Shown one piece after another: positions 36,748-45,300 of a stretch of DNA of 64,000 nt. The notes below the pieces were generated by a model. That model was not told where the DNA came from. It searched no databases and saw nothing but the letters and a program-made list of their open reading frames with translations. Source of the DNA: Occallatibacter riparius (GTDB lineage: Bacteria > Acidobacteriota > Terriglobia > Terriglobales > Acidobacteriaceae). Position numbers and translations under genes: made by a program. Where the stretch lies: the NCBI RefSeq assembly GCF_025264625.1, contig NZ_CP093313.1, forward strand, positions 248,001 through 312,000. The letters run 5' to 3'. How positions within the stretch are numbered: the first letter of the stretch is position 1; every line of letters begins with the position of its first letter.

Positions 36748-38424
36748 TCAGTGGCTGTTGGCTTCGCTCTCCGCCTTGAACTCGTCGTAGCTCTTTGTGC
36801 CTTTGGCTAGCTCCGCCGGCAAGGGCGCATCTTCGTCGAGATCGAGGCAGCGCAGCACGCCGGGGTGCTCCTCTTTGTAGCTGTATCCGCTCTCGGGGCA
36901 CACCATGATGCCATCTTCGTTGGGAAAGTCGAGGCGATGCCCATGGCGGCTCATCCAGCCGATGCGGCGCGCCGGATTGCCCACCATCAGGCCGTAGTCA
37001 GGCACATCCTTTGCGACGACCGATCCGGCCGCGATGAAGCTATATCGGCCCAGCGTGATTCCGCAAACCACGGTCGCATTCGCACCCACCGTGGCGCCGC
37101 GGCGGATAAACGTCTTTTCGTAAAGCGAATGCCGGTTCACCTGCGAGCGCGGATTGGTCACGTTCGTCAGCACGCACGAGGGGCCGAGGAAGACATCGTC
37201 GTCGATGTGCGCGCCTGAATAAATCGAAACATTGTTCTGCACCTTGACGTTGTTGCCGATGACCGTGTCACCGGCGACCTGGCAATTCTGACCGAAGATG
37301 CAGCGCTCGCCAATTTTGGCTCCCGCAAGTATGTGTGAGAAGTGCCAGATGTTTGTGCCCGCACCGATCTCCGCAGGTTGATCAACGATCGCAGTCGGAT
37401 GGGCGTAGTAGACGGGCTTTGCAGGCTCGGCCGCCTTTGCTTGCGGTTTCGTGGTTTGCGGCCGGCCGAGGGTCAAAGCTTCCTGGCAAGCGCGCAGCAC
37501 GTTGAGCACGCGTAGGCCCTCCGCTCCGTCAGTGAGCGGCGCCCTGCGCGACTCGATCGAATCAAGAAACTCCTGGCACTCGTTGCGCAGGGGCTCTTCT
37601 TTTGGGAGTGGCACGGCTACCGCGTCCGACTTGACAGCCGTGGGCACGCGATCCTTCCACTCAATCTTGTGCGGATAGAGCACGAGCTTCTCCGCGGCGG
37701 TGTCATCAAACACCGCCATTTGCGCGGAACCGACGACGACCAGGCGCTGCTCCTTCACCGGGTGCAGCCATGAGACGAAGACGTGCGCGCGCACTCCGTT
37801 GGCGAAGCCGAACTGCGAGAGCGTGACATCCGGAACATCGGAGTTGAGATAGCTGCCCCCTTCGCAGGAGACGGTCTGCGGCTCTTCTCCCAGCAGGCCG
37901 AGCAGCACGCTGATGTCGTGCGGCGCGAACGACCAGAGGATGTTTTCCTCGGCGCGAATTTTGCCGATGTTGAGGCGGTTGGAATAGATGTATTCGACGC
38001 GCCCGAGATCGCCGTTCGCCACCAGCCGCTTGAGTTCGCGCACGGCCGGGTGGTACTGCAGAATGTGGCCGACCATGAGGATGCGCTTGTGCTCGGCAGC
38101 GATACGCACCAGCTCCGCGCCTTCCTTCACGTCCAGCGCAAGCGGCTTCTCGACGAACACATCCTTGTCGGCGAGCAGGGCGCGTTTGGCCATCTCGTAG
38201 TGGCGCACCGCTGGCGTGGCGAGGACCACCCCTGCGATTTCGGAATCGCCGAGTACTTCGTCGTAGCTACCGGTAAAGTCGACCCCGGGATACTTCGCGC
38301 GCACAGCCTCAAGCGCGGCGGTGTTTTCGTCGCACAGCGTGCGCAGCGCGCCGAGTTCGAAGAAGTTGCGGGCTAGATTCTTGCCCCAGTATCCATGCCC
38401 TACGACGGCGACATTGGCGGCCAC
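36748..38424 (-). CDS. Gfo/Idh/MocA dehydrogenase fused to left-handed beta-helix acyltransferase (WbpB-WbpD-like)
   Basis: About 558-residue bifunctional enzyme for 2,3-diacetamido-type nucleotide sugars. The N-terminal NAD-binding dehydrogenase (about 1-320) has VAVVGHGYWGKNLARNF and the catalytic EKPLALD motif. The C-terminal hexapeptide-repeat acyltransferase (about 340-530) contains HPTAIVDQPAEIGAGTNIWHFSHILAGAKIGERCIFGQNCQVAG and VVGNPARRIGW. In Pseudomonas these are separate proteins: WbpB oxidises UDP-GlcNAcA at C3 and WbpD acetylates the 3-amino group. Start is GTG, chosen because AGGGAG lies 6 nt upstream; a 58-residue longer frame (to 38598) looks non-coding. No aminotransferase (WbpE) is next to it. 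Confidence 0.87.
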   Translation of the reverse strand: MAANVAVVGHGYWGKNLARNFFELGALRTLCDENTAALEAVRAKYPGVDFTGSYDEVLGDSEIAGVVLATPAVRHYEMAKRALLADKDVFVEKPLALDVKEGAELVRIAAEHKRILMVGHILQYHPAVRELKRLVANGDLGRVEYIYSNRLNIGKIRAEENILWSFAPHDISVLLGLLGEEPQTVSCEGGSYLNSDVPDVTLSQFGFANGVRAHVFVSWLHPVKEQRLVVVGSAQMAVFDDTAAEKLVLYPHKIEWKDRVPTAVKSDAVAVPLPKEEPLRNECQEFLDSIESRRAPLTDGAEGLRVLNVLRACQEALTLGRPQTTKPQAKAAEPAKPVYYAHPTAIVDQPAEIGAGTNIWHFSHILAGAKIGERCIFGQNCQVAGDTVIGNNVKVQNNVSIYSGAHIDDDVFLGPSCVLTNVTNPRSQVNRHSLYEKTFIRRGATVGANATVVCGITLGRYSFIAAGSVVAKDVPDYGLMVGNPARRIGWMSRHGHRLDFPNEDGIMVCPESGYSYKEEHPGVLRCLDLDEDAPLPAELAKGTKSYDEFKAESEANSH

Positions 38425-38605
38425 GGTGTCTCCCTGGTGGAGGATTGATTCCGAGGGAAAGGGTAACAGAGGAGCACCTGATCCCCTGTCCACCGTTTTC
38501 GAGTTTTGCTGCCAGTTCGTAGCGATCTCAACCAGTTCCACGGCGGTTCTTGGCGCGGCCTTCTCCGTACGATTAATCGCGACTGGAGATGATGCCATCG
38601 AGTGG

Positions 38606-38989
38606 TCAAGGGATGAGGCCGGGCCATCGCACGGTAAGCAGATAGACCGCCATGGCGAGGCCCATGAGCGCGAGGAACGTGGCGATGGCGATAACAGACG
38701 CCGAAGAACTCAGCTTCGGTGTCTGGTTAGCATCCATCTGCCGAACGATGCGCACGTGCCGCCACGCGGAAAGCGCGCTGACCAGGATGCCGGCAGCGAT
38801 GAGGATGGTGCCGATCCAGAGCGAGACACCCGAGGATGGCAGAGGCCGCGTGCGATCGAGGAGCCCGAGCTGTTGCAGGAAAAGGCCGAAGCGGGCGACA
38901 ACAAAGCCAAAGCCCATGAGCGCAAGCCCGGTGCGGAGCCAGGCGAGAAAAGTGCGTTCGGCGGCAAGATAGTCGCGGGGTTCGGCCAT
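38606..38989 (-). CDS. DUF202 (YidH-like) membrane protein
   Basis: 127-residue inner-membrane protein with the DUF202 signature at the N-terminus (AAERTFLAWLRTGLALMGFGFVVARFG) and three hydrophobic helices (GLALMGFGFVVARFGLFLQQ, LWIGTILIAAGILVSALSAW, VIAIATFLALMGLAMAVYLL). Function unknown. Start ATG follows AAGGA. It lies upstream of the sugar fusion gene on the same strand but 180 bp away. Confidence 0.85.
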   Translation of the reverse strand: MAEPRDYLAAERTFLAWLRTGLALMGFGFVVARFGLFLQQLGLLDRTRPLPSSGVSLWIGTILIAAGILVSALSAWRHVRIVRQMDANQTPKLSSSASVIAIATFLALMGLAMAVYLLTVRWPGLIP

Positions 38990-39041
38990 GGGCATCCTTG
39001 GCAAAACGAGATATGAGCCTTAACTACATTACTGCAGGCGC

Positions 39042-40190
39042 TCACTCCAGCCCCAGCACCAGTACTTCCCTGCCCTTCCGTTCCGCATGTCCCGGATGAA
39101 ACACCTTGGGCTCCTCTTCGCCGTCGAGGACGCGGAAGACGCCTTCGGCCAGAGCCAGCAGTTCGTCTTCTCCGGGATAAACGGTGACGGGAGCGATCCA
39201 CTCGACATAGCCGCGGAGTCGCGAGACGAGCCGCTCAGAGTGCGCCATGCCGCCGGTGAGCACCACGGCGTCCACACGCCCCTCGAGTACCGCGCCCATC
39301 GCTCCGGCTTCCTTGGCGATCTTGTAGATCATGGCATCATAGACGGCCGTCGCATCTGCATCGCCAGCGTCAGCGCGGTGCTCGATCTCCTGCAAATCCC
39401 GTGTTTCCAGATACGCATACAGCCCGCCTTCGCCGAACACAAGGCGGTCGAGCTGCTTCTCGTTGTAGCGGCCGGAGAAGCACAACTTGATGAGTTCGCG
39501 CACCGGGAGCCACCCCGAGCGGTCGGGGCCGAATGGGCCCTCTTCGGGCGTGTTCTGGTCGATCATGCGGCCGCCGCAATGCGCGGAGACCGTAATGCCG
39601 CTGCCGAGGTGAATGACGATGAGGCGGAGGGCAGCGTAGGAGCGTTGCTGGTCCCGTGCAAAGCGGCGCGCCACGGCCTTGATATTGAGGGCATGCCCGA
39701 TGGGCGATCGCGTGATCTGCGGCAGGCCGGAAAACCGCGCGCACGGCTGCCACTCGTCCACCGTGACCGGATCGACAATGTAAGCGCGAACGCCAATCTC
39801 TCGAGCAAATGTGACCGCGAGAACCGCCCCCAGGTTCGAGGCGTGCTCCCCCCGTCGCGCGGCCCGCAGTTCCTCGACCATCTCGTCATTCACTTCATAG
39901 GTTCCGCACTCCATGGGCGGAAGCAGGCCGCCGCGCCCGGCAAAGGCGGCAAAACCGTCCAGCGGATAACCCACCTGCTGAAGCGCGTTGCGGATCACTC
40001 CCGCACGAAAATCTGCCTGGGATAGCGCTGACCAGCCGCGAAAGTGCTCGAGCTCAGCGTCCGAGTGGCGGATGGTCTGGGTCCAGTCGCACTCCGCCGA
40101 GCCGTGAGCGACATTGCGGCGGAAGACCCCCACCTTGGTGGAGGTAGAGCCCGGGTTGATGGCAAGCACGCGGCTGGAGACTTCCGTCAC
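39042..40190 (-). CDS. buk: Butyrate kinase
   Basis: ASKHA-fold acyl kinase (butanoyl phosphate + ADP to butanoate + ATP, EC 2.7.2.7), 382 residues (family about 355-360). The N-terminal AINPGSTSTKVGVF phosphate-1 motif, AGRGGLLPPMECGTYEVNDEMV, the adenosine-site VIHLGSGITVSAHCGGRMID and C-terminal DAVVLTGGMAHSERLVSRL are all conserved. GTG start follows GAGGAA. The usual partner gene ptb (phosphate butyryltransferase) is not present on either side, so the pathway direction is unclear; branched-chain acyl phosphates are also plausible substrates. Confidence 0.9.
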   Translation of the reverse strand: MTEVSSRVLAINPGSTSTKVGVFRRNVAHGSAECDWTQTIRHSDAELEHFRGWSALSQADFRAGVIRNALQQVGYPLDGFAAFAGRGGLLPPMECGTYEVNDEMVEELRAARRGEHASNLGAVLAVTFAREIGVRAYIVDPVTVDEWQPCARFSGLPQITRSPIGHALNIKAVARRFARDQQRSYAALRLIVIHLGSGITVSAHCGGRMIDQNTPEEGPFGPDRSGWLPVRELIKLCFSGRYNEKQLDRLVFGEGGLYAYLETRDLQEIEHRADAGDADATAVYDAMIYKIAKEAGAMGAVLEGRVDAVVLTGGMAHSERLVSRLRGYVEWIAPVTVYPGEDELLALAEGVFRVLDGEEEPKVFHPGHAERKGREVLVLGLE

Positions 40191-40374
40191 GCGAGATTCC
40201 TCGAAGAGCAGAACGAGTGTACGCGAGACATGCGCGCCGCGAGGTGGCGTAGATCACACGACAGCGATGATGCGTGAAGCCGGGAATTGGAAGAAATTTC
40301 GACCAGGTTGTCACAAAATCAATCAGATAGCCACATTGGGACAGTTAAATTACTTTTCCTTAAATTATTGAAGG

Positions 40375-40426
40375 GCCGGTTCGATGCATCGCGGGAAACA
40401 GAGGGCCCGCGTGGTATCGAACCGGC
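40375..40426 (-). terminator. Long hairpin terminating the kinase-phosphatase operon
   Basis: GCCGGTTCGAT (40375-40385) pairs perfectly with ATCGAACCGGC (40416-40426). An inner stem CGCGGG (40390-40395) / CCCGCG (40406-40411) continues the hairpin. It lies about 50 bp after the stop codon of the last gene of the minus-strand signalling operon and has only a weak T-tract. Confidence 0.6.
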
Positions 40427-40476
40427 TTGTTCTCGATAAAGTTCGGCAACCGTCACAACTTCATCGCGACAAATTC

Positions 40477-41976
40477 TCAGGCCGTGGTCTCGCACTGGTC
40501 GTCTGCGGTCTGCACTGGCTCCGCTACTTCGTCCAGGCGGATTGTCAGCACGGTAATGTCATCCTCCTGCCCGTAGCGGCGCGCAATTTCCGCAATCTGC
40601 GCAGCCGGCTCGCGCGCGAGCTCCGGCAGGCGCGCAAAGCCGTAGAGCTCGCCCGTAGCAGAGCGGGCCTCGGGAACGCCGTCCGACATAAGCACCATCT
40701 GCTCCCCAGGATCGAGACGCGCCAGCTTCGTTTCATAGTTCTGATCGGCAACAAGTCCCAGCGGCAGCGCGGGCGCGGTTTCAAATTCCTGCCCATCTAT
40801 ATAAGGCGGAATGTGCCCCGCGTTAGCCAAGGAGAACTCGCCGTTCGGTTCGATGCGCACGCAGAGCGCAGTGGTGAAGCCCAACTGCCCCTGCGCCACC
40901 AGCGCATTGTTGAGCGCACCCAGAATGTCAGCCGGCTCCGCCGAAGTCTCGCGTCGCAACGCACCGAGAATGAGTGCGACGCGCATCGCAGCAGTCAGCC
41001 CTTTGCCCGAAACATCCCCTACGATGGCGATGAGCGAACCGTCCGGCGTTGGATACACGAGGTAGAAATCCCCTCCAACTTCGCTCGCCGGCACATAAAC
41101 AGGTTCGACTTGGAAGCCGGGTATGGAGCGGGATGCTCCCTGCAGCAGAAGCTGCTGCACCGTGCTAGCCGCCTGCAGCTCGGCTGCGTAAGCGGCACGA
41201 TGGCGCGCGGCTTCAACCATCTCGGCAACCAGCAGCGCATTATCAACAGCAGCCGCAGTTTGCAGCGCAATTGTATTCAGCAGCTTCAGGTCGGGCGAGG
41301 AGTAGCACGCGCCAGGACTTTCGCTGCCGAGGACGATGGCGCCGCGGATGTTCTCGCCGGAGCGGAGAGGGGCGCAAAGGACCGCACTGCATGTGTGGCC
41401 GGGATCGATGATGCGCAGGTCGGAGCCGCAATCGTTGACGATCTCAGCAGAGCCTTTCGCAAGAACAGAAGCGACGAGGGGAAGCGGGTTGGCGCAGGCG
41501 TGATTACCGAAGGTCGCGATGGGCTCGAGGGCCCCGTTGCTGTTGTGGAGATAGATGACGCCGAATGTGGCCTTGATCAGGCGCTGCGCCTGGTCGAGCG
41601 CGCACGACGCGACGGCCGGCAGATCGAGCACCTGCGCGAGTTGCTCGGATAGCTGTTCAATCAGATGGACTTCTCTGTAGAGGTGGAGTACCTCAGAACC
41701 AAGCGAACGACTTTCGATTTCCTTCGACAACAGATGCTGAACGAGCGCAGCAATCGGCACTGCATGTACCGCCAGCCCCGCGACGTATCCGGCAGTCGCA
41801 TCTTCGTGCACGATGCGAATGCGCGACTCGACATCCTCCCTCGCGATGCCAAGCAGCACCAACCCGGATGGATCGGTAACGTGGACATCGCTGCCCGTGC
41901 TCTCAAGGAGCGCCTGCACAACCGCGTATGCGGGAGCGCGTCGCCCGAGGAGAGACTTCAACGTAAGAGCAGGCAT
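40477..41976 (-). CDS. GAF-SpoIIE (PP2C-type) serine phosphatase
   Basis: 499-residue cytosolic regulator. An N-terminal unassigned sensory region (1-110) is followed by a helix, a GAF domain (about 125-265, IYLHNSNGALEPIATFGNHA... to ...TIALQTAAAVDNALL), and a SpoIIE/PP2C phosphatase (about 290-490). The metal-binding aspartates are visible in EVGGDFYLVY, GDVSGKGLTAA, MSDGVPEA and GQEDDITVLTIR. Enzymes of this class dephosphorylate anti-anti-sigma factors or other phosphoserine proteins. It starts 5 bp after the CheY-like gene, third in an operon with a giant hybrid kinase, so it is probably an output of that kinase. Confidence 0.92.
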   Translation of the reverse strand: MPALTLKSLLGRRAPAYAVVQALLESTGSDVHVTDPSGLVLLGIAREDVESRIRIVHEDATAGYVAGLAVHAVPIAALVQHLLSKEIESRSLGSEVLHLYREVHLIEQLSEQLAQVLDLPAVASCALDQAQRLIKATFGVIYLHNSNGALEPIATFGNHACANPLPLVASVLAKGSAEIVNDCGSDLRIIDPGHTCSAVLCAPLRSGENIRGAIVLGSESPGACYSSPDLKLLNTIALQTAAAVDNALLVAEMVEAARHRAAYAAELQAASTVQQLLLQGASRSIPGFQVEPVYVPASEVGGDFYLVYPTPDGSLIAIVGDVSGKGLTAAMRVALILGALRRETSAEPADILGALNNALVAQGQLGFTTALCVRIEPNGEFSLANAGHIPPYIDGQEFETAPALPLGLVADQNYETKLARLDPGEQMVLMSDGVPEARSATGELYGFARLPELAREPAAQIAEIARRYGQEDDITVLTIRLDEVAEPVQTADDQCETTA

Positions 41977-41981
41977 GGGCG

Positions 41982-42368
41982 TCAGCTTGCAGCGAGACCC
42001 AGGGCTTCGCGGGCGTTGGCAATCAGCGCGTCAGGGTCGAACGGCTTCGTCATATAGAGATCGGCGCCTACCTCGAGGCCACGGTTGCGATCAAACTCCT
42101 GCCCCTTCGCGGTCAGCAGAATGATGCGCACATGATTCCAGCCCATCTCCTTCTTCACAGCGTGGCACACATCAAAGCCGTTCATCTTGGGCATCATCAC
42201 ATCGAGCAGCACGAGATTCGGCTCCTCGGCGCGAATAGACTCCAGGGCCTCTTCGCCATTGGTGGCGGTGAACAACTCCACGCCATCGCATTCAAGGTCC
42301 TCCAGCGTCTGCTGGATCAGCATACGAAGGTGCGGTTCATCGTCGACAATCAATATTTTCTTGTTCAT
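41982..42368 (-). CDS. Single-domain CheY-like response regulator
   Basis: 128-residue stand-alone receiver. The acidic pair is in ILIVDDEP, the phosphoacceptor Asp is in LVLLDVMMPKMNGFDV, the switch Thr is in ILLTAKG and the Lys is in YMTKPFDPD. All catalytic residues are intact. It overlaps the stop codon of the hybrid kinase by 4 bp (ATGA), indicating translational coupling, and is followed immediately by the phosphatase. It probably receives phosphate from the upstream kinase and acts on the phosphatase or another partner by protein contact, since it has no DNA-binding domain. Confidence 0.95.
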   Translation of the reverse strand: MNKKILIVDDEPHLRMLIQQTLEDLECDGVELFTATNGEEALESIRAEEPNLVLLDVMMPKMNGFDVCHAVKKEMGWNHVRIILLTAKGQEFDRNRGLEVGADLYMTKPFDPDALIANAREALGLAAS

Positions 42369-45300
42369 TGGTAGATGAGGAAGAGAACGTTCTCCATGCC
42401 TTTCTCGAAGCGCAGCGCGCGGACGGCTTCGTTATTCGAGAGCAGCGAGTTGAGGATGATGATGTCCGGTTTGGAATCGACCGCGCGTGCGACAAGGTCG
42501 GGCCCATTCGATTCGGTGACCTGATAGCCGCGCGTTTCAAGAACCTGCGCCAGCGTGCTGACAGTGGACGCATCCTCGTCCACAACCATGACCTTCTTGC
42601 GCGACTTGCCCTGATCGAGAAGGGTGTCCATCTCCTGAAAGAGCGAACCGGTGTCAATCGGCTTCGTGAGATAGCGATCCACGCCGAGACGGAAACCTCG
42701 CTCGCGGTCTTCGAGAATCGACAGAATGATGATCGGCACGTGCATGGTCTCGGGGTCGTTCTTCAACACCGCGGCCACGTCGAACCCATTCATCTCCGGC
42801 ATCATGACATCGAGAATGACAAGACCGGGGATCTCTTCCCGGATGAGCGCGAGAGCCTTGCGGCCGTCCTCAGCTAGTCGCACCGCGTAGCCGGCTTCCG
42901 TAAGCTCCTGTTGCAGCAGCGTGCGAATATTCGGATCGTCGTCAACAACCAGTATGGATTTCGAATGCGTCTGCTGGTTGGCGACCGTATCGCGCAGGCG
43001 ACGCACGATCGCTTCGATATCGACGTTCCGCCGGATCGGCAGCAGATCCAGTTGCTGCGGCGAGTCTGTAATCGGCAGCGTGAACGAGAAGGTGCTGCCT
43101 TCGCCGATTGCCGACTCAACCCAGATGCGGCCGCCGTGGTGCTCCACGATCTCCTTGCAAATCGGCAGGCCAAGGCCGGTTCCCTTAGGCTTGTCGGTCA
43201 GCGTGTCGCCCACTTGCTTGAATTTCTCAAACACCTTGGGCTGATCCCCCGGCGCGATGCCGATGCCGGAATCCTTCACGCTCACCACAATCTCGCCGTC
43301 ACGCCGATGGGCGGAGCATGTAATTGCGCCCGACGGCGTGAACTTCACAGCATTCGAGATTAGATTGATCACCACCTGGATAAGCCGGTCGTGATCGCCG
43401 TTGATGTCGGGCAGGCTCTCGTCAATCGAAGTCTCAATCTTGAGGCCACGCGCTTCAATCAACGACGACGTCGCCGCGACGGCGCGCTCCACCACTTCCT
43501 TCACCGAGACGCTCGCCATGTTCCAGGTGAACTTGCCCGCTTCAATCTTGGCGAGGTCGAGCACGTCGTCGATCAGCTTCGTCAGGCGCTCGCCTTCGCT
43601 TACCACTACGTCGAGATTTTCGAGCACCTGCCGCTTCGACTGCGCGATCTTCGCATCCGACTCGGCGATCATCGGGAAGAGCCGCTCGTGCAGCCTGCGC
43701 CGGATGATCTTCGCAAAGCCAAGCACCGACGTGAGCGGCGTGCGCAGTTCGTGGCTCACAGTGGAAAGGAAGCTGCTCTTTGCGGAGTCGGCTTCTTCAG
43801 CGGCGGCGCGCGCTGCCTGCGCCTCTTCGAATAGCCGTGCGTTGTGGAACGTCACGCCAACGGCGGACGCGATCGTTGAAAGCAGTCGCTGATCAGCTTC
43901 CGTGAAGCGGCCTTCCTGCTCCGTGGTCTGCACGCTTAGCACGCCGATCATCTCGCCGCCCGACGGAATGGGCACACCGAGAAAAGACGCGGATTGACGG
44001 CCAATGCTTTCGATGCCCAGACGAGCGCGATTCCTGTCCATCTCCTCGTTGATCAGAAGAGGCTCGCCGGTGCGAATAATCTGCGAGGTCAGGCCAGAGC
44101 CGAATGGCCGCGATTGCGCCGCCTCTTCGCCATACGCGTACGGGAAATGCAGCATCATCGTAGCGCGGTCGAGAAGCGCAACGTATACGATCGGCGCCTT
44201 GAAGAGCTCCCGCACCTGCTCGCCCACAAGTTGAACCAGCCGGTCGCGATCGAGCTGCGTTGAGAGCGCGTTGGTGATGTGATTGATGGTCAGCAGCTCG
44301 GCCGCGCGCTCGCGCACGGCGCGTTCCTTGTCGGCAATCACCGTGTAGGCGTTGGCATTATCCAGCGCGATAGTGGTGTAAGACGCAAGATTCGAGAGCA
44401 GCCCGAGATGCTGCTCGGTGTACGCGTTCTTGCGGAAGCTCTGCACGCTCAGCACGCCCAGCACGCGATCCTGAGCGATGAGCGGCAGATAAATCATCGA
44501 GGCAGGCGGCTGTGCCTCGCTGCCGTCCTCGAGTACGCGAGCCCCGTGCGAGTACTCGGAGATGTACTTCGAATACTCCGCAGCAACATCATTGATCAGG
44601 ATGGGCTTCCGATGATCGATGCACCACACGGCGAACTGATTCTTGTCGGCAGTGCTGCGCGAGTAAGGCGCGTAGCGCTTGCCGCTTTCAATCGCGAGCG
44701 TGTAGTCGATCAACTGCTTTTCCGGCTGATAGAGACCCACGCCGAAAACGGTCGCATCCACGATCTGATTCACACGCTCATATAGCTTGAACAGAATGAC
44801 GTTGAGATCGAGCGACGCGGTGATCTCGCGGCCAATCTCGCTGAGCAACTCGATGCTCTCCTTCTGTGCGCTGATCTCCGCGGCCTGCGCCCGTATCTCG
44901 CTGGTGCGCTCTGTGACCGTAGCCTCAAGCGCGCGAGCCTGCGACTCAAGCGCTTCCGTCTTGCGCCGCGCCTTGTTGCGTTCATGCCGAATCACAAGAC
45001 GCCAGAGTGAAATCGACAGCAGCAACCAGAGAATTGCATAGATGATGTAAGCCGCAGTGGTCCGATACCACGGCGGAGCGATGACGAATGCGAAGGACCC
45101 TTCCTGGCCATCGCGGCCATCGTAAGCGCGCGAGCGCACGCGCAGCACATACCTGCCAGGACCAAGGCTCGAATAGTTGGCGTCGGTCTGCTTCGACCAC
45201 TCGGACCAATCCTTGTCCGCGCCCTGCAACATATATTGATAGGTCGTCGCCTTAGGATTCGAGAACGTCAGCGCGGCGAAGCTGAAGTGCAGCGCGTTGG

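Noticed and set aside
38425..38598. N-terminal extension of the WbpB-WbpD-like protein
   Set aside because: The GTG at 38424 has AGGGAG at 6 nt and is followed at once by the Rossmann motif; the extension has no family counterpart.
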